NCBI GenBank assembly: GCA_015486775.1
Contig: WFRA01000225.1
Location: forward strand, 1 to 8,730
Reading direction: 5' to 3'
DNA length: 8,730 bases
From: Kiritimatiellales bacterium
GTDB taxonomy: Bacteria; Verrucomicrobiota; Kiritimatiellia; Kiritimatiellales; Pontiellaceae
Shown here: piece by piece, positions 6,503 through 8,730 of the stretch
How the letters are laid out: the number at the start of each line of letters is the position of its first letter
Numbering within the stretch: the stretch's first letter is position 1
Made by a program: the position numbers and the translations under genes
The notes under the pieces: generated by a model
What the model saw: the letters and a program-made list of their open reading frames with translations, nothing else
What the model was told of the DNA's origin: nothing
The model's database searches: none

Positions 6503-7531
6503 CTACATTTGCAGCATCTGCTCGGTGGTTGCCCAGTCGAGGCAGGCATCGGTGATGGAGAGGCCATACTTGAGGGGGGGCGCGATCTTTTGGTTGCCTT
6601 CCTCAATGAAGCTTTCGACCATGGCGCCGGTGATGGGGCAGTTCTCTTTTTCGCGCTGCTCGAGGATGCTGTTCCAAACATTGACCTGATTGCGAGCCAC
6701 CTTGCTGGCATTGGCGTGGGAGCAGTCAACCATGATGGAGGGAGCGAGCCCGGCCGCTTCGAGTTTACAGGCGGCGTAGGTCACCTCCGGAAGCTCAAAG
6801 TTGGGCTGCTTGTCGCCGCCGCGCAGGACGAGGTGGGTGTTGGGGTTGCCGGTGGTCTTCACCACGGCGGTCTGCCCGTCCTGATCGATGCCCAAAAAGC
6901 TGTGCGGGGTGCTGGCCGACTCGATGGCATTGATCGCCACCTGGATGTTGCCGTCGGTCGCGTTCTTGAACCCGACGGGCATTGAGAGACCGCTGGACAT
7001 TTCGCGGTGCGTCTGCGATTCCGTGGTGCGCGCGCCGATCGCCGACCAGCTAACGAGGTCGGCGGTGTATTGTGGCACGATCGGGTCGAGGAATTCGGTG
7101 GCGATCGGCAGGCCGAGGCGGGCGATATCGAGCATGAGCTTGCGGGCGGCGTGCAGGCCGTGCTCCATGTCGCACGAGTTGTCGAGGTGAGGATCGTTGA
7201 TGAACCCCTTCCAGCCGATGGTAGTACGCGGTTTTTCGAAGTAGACGCGCATGACGACGAAGTAGCGCTCCTTGGTCTCTTCGGCCAGCTTGGCCAGCCG
7301 CCGGGCATAGTCGAGCGCCGCAACGGGGTCGTGGATCGAGCAGGGGCCGACCACCACCAGTAGGCGCGGGTCGCGCAGATGGATGATGTTGCGTACGGTT
7401 TCGCGGTCGGTCACCACTTTTTCAGTGAGTTCGTCGCCCAGCGGTAGCGACTCCTTGAGGCGAGCCGGGGTCTCCAGCTTCTTAAGTTCACGTACGCGCA
7501 GGTTGTCGGTCAAATGGATTTCGTTCTTCAT
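6503..7531 (-). CDS. aroG: 3-deoxy-7-phosphoheptulonate (DAHP) synthase, class I AroF/G/H type
   Basis: 342 residues from the ATG at 7531. The enzyme condenses phosphoenolpyruvate with erythrose 4-phosphate, the first step of the shikimate pathway to aromatic amino acids, in the cytoplasm. Visible motifs: VVVGPCSIHDP with the metal-ligand Cys64; MRVYFEKPRTTIGWKG (94-109), the PEP/phosphate-binding Arg-Lys segment; IGARTTESQ (165-173); GFKNATDG (187-194); VDCSHANASK (268-277) with metal ligand His272; metal ligand Glu306 in MVESF; and metal ligand Asp328 in SITDAC. The core is complete. The C-terminus stops at WATTEQMLQM, about ten residues shorter than E. coli AroG, and its TAG lies at the edge of a hairpin repeat. 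The gene probably shares a transcript with the methyltransferase gene 46 bases upstream. A longer in-frame start reaching into that gene is rejected. Which aromatic amino acid controls it cannot be read here, so the symbol marks the family rather than the isozyme. Confidence 0.95.
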   Translation of the reverse strand: MKNEIHLTDNLRVRELKKLETPARLKESLPLGDELTEKVVTDRETVRNIIHLRDPRLLVVVGPCSIHDPVAALDYARRLAKLAEETKERYFVVMRVYFEKPRTTIGWKGFINDPHLDNSCDMEHGLHAARKLMLDIARLGLPIATEFLDPIVPQYTADLVSWSAIGARTTESQTHREMSSGLSMPVGFKNATDGNIQVAINAIESASTPHSFLGIDQDGQTAVVKTTGNPNTHLVLRGGDKQPNFELPEVTYAACKLEAAGLAPSIMVDCSHANASKVARNQVNVWNSILEQREKENCPITGAMVESFIEEGNQKIAPPLKYGLSITDACLDWATTEQMLQM

Positions 7532-7553
7532 AGCGGGGAAATTAACCATAGTT

Positions 7554-7568
7554 TTCCAGCCATTGGAA
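7554..7568. repeat. TTCCA-N5-TGGAA palindrome upstream of the DAHP synthase gene
   Basis: TTCCAGCCATTGGAA lies 22 bases upstream of the DAHP synthase ATG, in the 46-base gap after the methyltransferase stop codon. It is an exact match to the fixed bases of the motif before the kinase gene. It may be an operator, a processing hairpin or a dispersed repeat. No Shine-Dalgarno is visible before the ATG. Confidence 0.75.
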
Positions 7569-7577
7569 GTGCAGCAT

Positions 7578-8657
7578 CTATCTTTTCGAGGCGAGAATTC
7601 GCTCCTGCCGGTCGCGAAGGATTTCTTTGTTGGTTCGGATCCCGTGGGGATCGCGGTAGGGTAGGCCGCGGGTGGTTGCGCGGATGGTCTCGAGCTCGCT
7701 TTCGGCCAGGGGGAGTTCGATCTCTTCCGCCCGCAAGGCGGCAATCGTTCCACCGCGCGCACGACCGACCGGTTGCGTTTCGCCCACGAAGAACCCCGCC
7801 TCCATCAAGCCGGAACGCACGGGCAGGGCGGCGCAGTAGGTCAGCAGGACGCCGCCCGGCTTCATGATCGCTTTCAGCTTGCGGAAAAAATCGACCGTCC
7901 AGAGTTCGGAATTGCGCTGGGTGGAAAAGGCGTCGAGAAAAACCACATCGAACGAAGCGGGCTGGAGCTTGGTGACGGTGTGGCGCGCGTCGCCCCATAG
8001 GATATTTATTAATACGCAATCCGCAACGCGTGATTTTTGGGTGCGGTGCAGATCGGCCAGCGTTTTTTTCCAGTCGAAGGAATCGGTTTCCAGGGGCTGG
8101 ATGTTTTTTGCTGCAGCCCCCACCACCCGCCGATCCATCTCCAGTGCGGTGATGGAAAGTCTATTGCCTCGTGCCTCATGCCGTGTGCCTTCTATCGCCG
8201 CGAGGCTGTTGTATCCCAAGCCAAAGCATACATCCAATAGTTGGACATCACCTTGGGCAAGCCGCTCCTTGATCTTGCTCGGAACAATATATTTTTCTTC
8301 CGCCTCCAGCCGTGCGCCGGCGGGGGTGTGGTAGTGCTCCTTGTACTCCTCGTTCCAGAAAGTGGTGGAACCGTCTTCGGTGCGGACCACCTTGAGTTCT
8401 GGGGCGGGTTTCGGATTTCCCGTTTCCGGTTTCAAGTTTCCGGTTTCAAGTTTCCGGTTCCCATGCAGATCCCCCTGTTGCCATTCGCGGCAAACCATCT
8501 GCTGGATCACATAGTCGATGAACTGCCCCTTGGTCCTATGCCACTTCGGGGCGACGAGGTTTTCTGCCGGTGTGTCGGTCGTCAGCCGCATGATTGGAAT
8601 CCCCGGCGGCATCCGGCGGATAAAATCCATCAGATGCTCGGCATAGTCGTGCTCCAT
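7578..8657 (-). CDS. mnmD: MnmD-type tRNA 5-methylaminomethyl-2-thiouridine methyltransferase fused to a truncated TIGR01212/YhcC radical-SAM C-terminus
   Basis: 359 residues from ATG 8657; a TTG precedes it directly, and the frame stays open to a TAA at 8703-8705. Residues 1-65 (YAEHLMDFIRRMPPG, QRLTxDxP-like RLTTDTP, LVAPKWHRTKGQFI, WQQGDLHG) match the end of TIGR01212 (YhcC-like) radical-SAM proteins, whose cysteine-bearing catalytic domain is missing. Residues 92-359 are an MnmD/DUF752 methyltransferase: TEDGSTTFWNEEYKEHYHTPAGA; the SAM-binding LLDVCFGLGYNSLAA (140-154); acidic ALEMD (171-175); LDAFSTQRNSELWT (241-254); GGVLLTYCAALPVRSGLMEAGF (268-289); and the tail GLPYRDP...EIL. It would add the final methyl of mnm5s2U34 in tRNA using S-adenosylmethionine. 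Three short tandem repeats are inserted in frame, at about residues 66-83, 157-165 and 212-218. The 5' end looks broken: direct repeats replace the missing domain. The methyltransferase part could still work. Confidence 0.8.
   Translation of the reverse strand: MEHDYAEHLMDFIRRMPPGIPIMRLTTDTPAENLVAPKWHRTKGQFIDYVIQQMVCREWQQGDLHGNRKLETGNLKPETGNPKPAPELKVVRTEDGSTTFWNEEYKEHYHTPAGARLEAEEKYIVPSKIKERLAQGDVQLLDVCFGLGYNSLAAIEGTRHEARGNRLSITALEMDRRVVGAAAKNIQPLETDSFDWKKTLADLHRTQKSRVADCVLINILWGDARHTVTKLQPASFDVVFLDAFSTQRNSELWTVDFFRKLKAIMKPGGVLLTYCAALPVRSGLMEAGFFVGETQPVGRARGGTIAALRAEEIELPLAESELETIRATTRGLPYRDPHGIRTNKEILRDRQERILASKR
8011..8031. repeat. Heptanucleotide tandem repeat inside the methyltransferase gene (AAT-A/C-CGC type)
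   Basis: Three consecutive 7-base units, AATACGC, AATCCGC and AACGCGT (degenerate). They encode part of RVADCVLINI, just before the conserved WGDAR segment, where an insert is tolerated in a surface loop. Confidence 0.5.
8088..8102. repeat. Near-copy of the TTCCA-N5-TGGAA palindrome in the methyltransferase gene
   Basis: TTCCAGGGGCTGGAT differs from the motif only at the last base. It encodes IQPLE. A weaker relative, TTCCAGTCGAAGGAA, lies 20 bases to the left at 8068-8082. Confidence 0.45.
8166..8190. repeat. Heptanucleotide tandem repeat inside the methyltransferase gene (GCCTCGT type)
   Basis: Units GCCTCGT, GCCTCAT and GCCGTGT, and a partial GCCT. They encode GTRHEARGN, inserted between the SAM-binding loop (FGLGYNSLAAIE) and the next strand (LSITALEMD). 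Confidence 0.65.
8408..8459. repeat. 14-base tandem repeat in the interdomain linker of the fusion gene
   Basis: Two perfect units of GTTTCCGGTTTCAA (8422-8435, 8436-8449) are preceded by a degenerate unit (8408-8421) and followed by a 10-base partial unit (8450-8459). Because 14 is not a multiple of three, each copy is read in a different frame on the minus strand, giving GNRKLETGNLKPETGNPKP. It sits exactly between the radical-SAM remnant and the methyltransferase domain. Confidence 0.85.
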
Positions 8658-8661
8658 CAAA

Positions 8662-8691
8662 CAATAGGGGTCACAATAGCAATAGGGGTCA
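8662..8691. repeat. Direct repeat of CAATAGGGGTCA at the broken 5' end of the fusion gene
   Basis: CAATAGGGGTCA at 8662-8673 and again at 8680-8691, with an extra CAATAG between them (8674-8679). It starts four bases beyond the first ATG of the fusion gene, where the missing radical-SAM domain should be. The heptamer GGGGTCA also occurs inverted at 385-391 near the other edge of the window. Confidence 0.6.
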
Positions 8692-8697
8692 GTCCGA

Positions 8698-8730
8698 TAT
8701 TTTAATAATTTACCAGAAAATATTAAAATA
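8698..8730. repeat. AT-rich inverted repeat at the window edge
   Basis: TATTTTAATA (8698-8707) and TATTAAAATA (8721-8730) are exact reverse complements around a 13-base loop. The pairing may continue past the window edge. It could be a foldback of a REP/IS200-like element or the end of another mobile element; no transposase is visible in the window. Confidence 0.6.

Noticed and set aside
7542..7577. Eleven-codon frame (MLHFQWLENYG) between mnmD and the DAHP synthase gene, with Phe, Trp and Tyr codons, like an aromatic attenuator peptide
   Set aside because: Its FQWLE codons come from the TTCCA-N5-TGGAA palindrome that occurs elsewhere; there is no run of regulatory codons, no ribosome site and no terminator/antiterminator pair.
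6503..7762. Longer N-terminus for the DAHP synthase (419 codons, start at 7762)
   Set aside because: The extra 77 residues overlap the methyltransferase gene in another frame and read through the palindrome; the family begins near the ATG at 7531.

Overview
The window looks like chromosomal DNA from a free-living, surface-polysaccharide-rich bacterium of the Planctomycetota-Verrucomicrobiota-Kiritimatiellota group, most like a marine Kiritimatiellota (Pontiella-like). This assignment is inference. It rests on a large secreted protein made of autotransporter-associated beta-strand repeats with no beta-barrel, a membrane Ser/Thr kinase with leucine-rich repeats, a XylR-like AraC regulator, and the abundance of small palindromic and heptanucleotide repeats. 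No taxonomic marker gene is present.

Layout, left to right. (1) 1-387 (+): the 3' end of an AraC-type, XylR-like regulator cut by the window edge. (2) 459-2675 (-): a transmembrane protein-kinase-like protein with C-terminal leucine-rich repeats, whose VAIK lysine is an alanine; it has a plausible promoter and a palindrome just upstream of its start. (3) 2711-2833 (+): a relic of the 3' end of a second secreted repeat protein, followed by a hairpin element that recurs 3617 bases to the right. (4) 2893-3194: non-coding DNA with inverted repeats, a TTGACA promoter and a structured leader. (5) 3195-6450 (+): the large secreted beta-strand-repeat protein; its signal peptide is in a different frame from the passenger, so the gene carries a frameshift (or the read has an error). 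(6) 6503-7531 (-): a class I (AroF/G/H type) DAHP synthase, convergent with the previous gene across the second copy of the hairpin element. (7) 7578-8657 (-): an MnmD-type tRNA methyltransferase fused to the last ~60 residues of a TIGR01212/YhcC radical-SAM protein; its 5' side is lost and replaced by short direct repeats. (8) 8662-8730: repeat DNA ending in an AT-rich inverted repeat at the window edge.

The genes do not form an obvious pathway. DAHP synthase and MnmD are housekeeping functions that probably share a transcript. The regulator, kinase and secreted protein are accessory. The most notable signal is repeat biology: (a) a TTCCA-N5-TGGAA palindrome occurs four times exactly and twice nearly, in coding and upstream DNA; (b) three separate 7- or 14-base tandem repeats are spliced in frame into one methyltransferase gene; (c) a convergent gene-end hairpin is duplicated together with the ends of its flanking genes. 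I found no CRISPR array, tRNA, rRNA or recognisable transposase gene.
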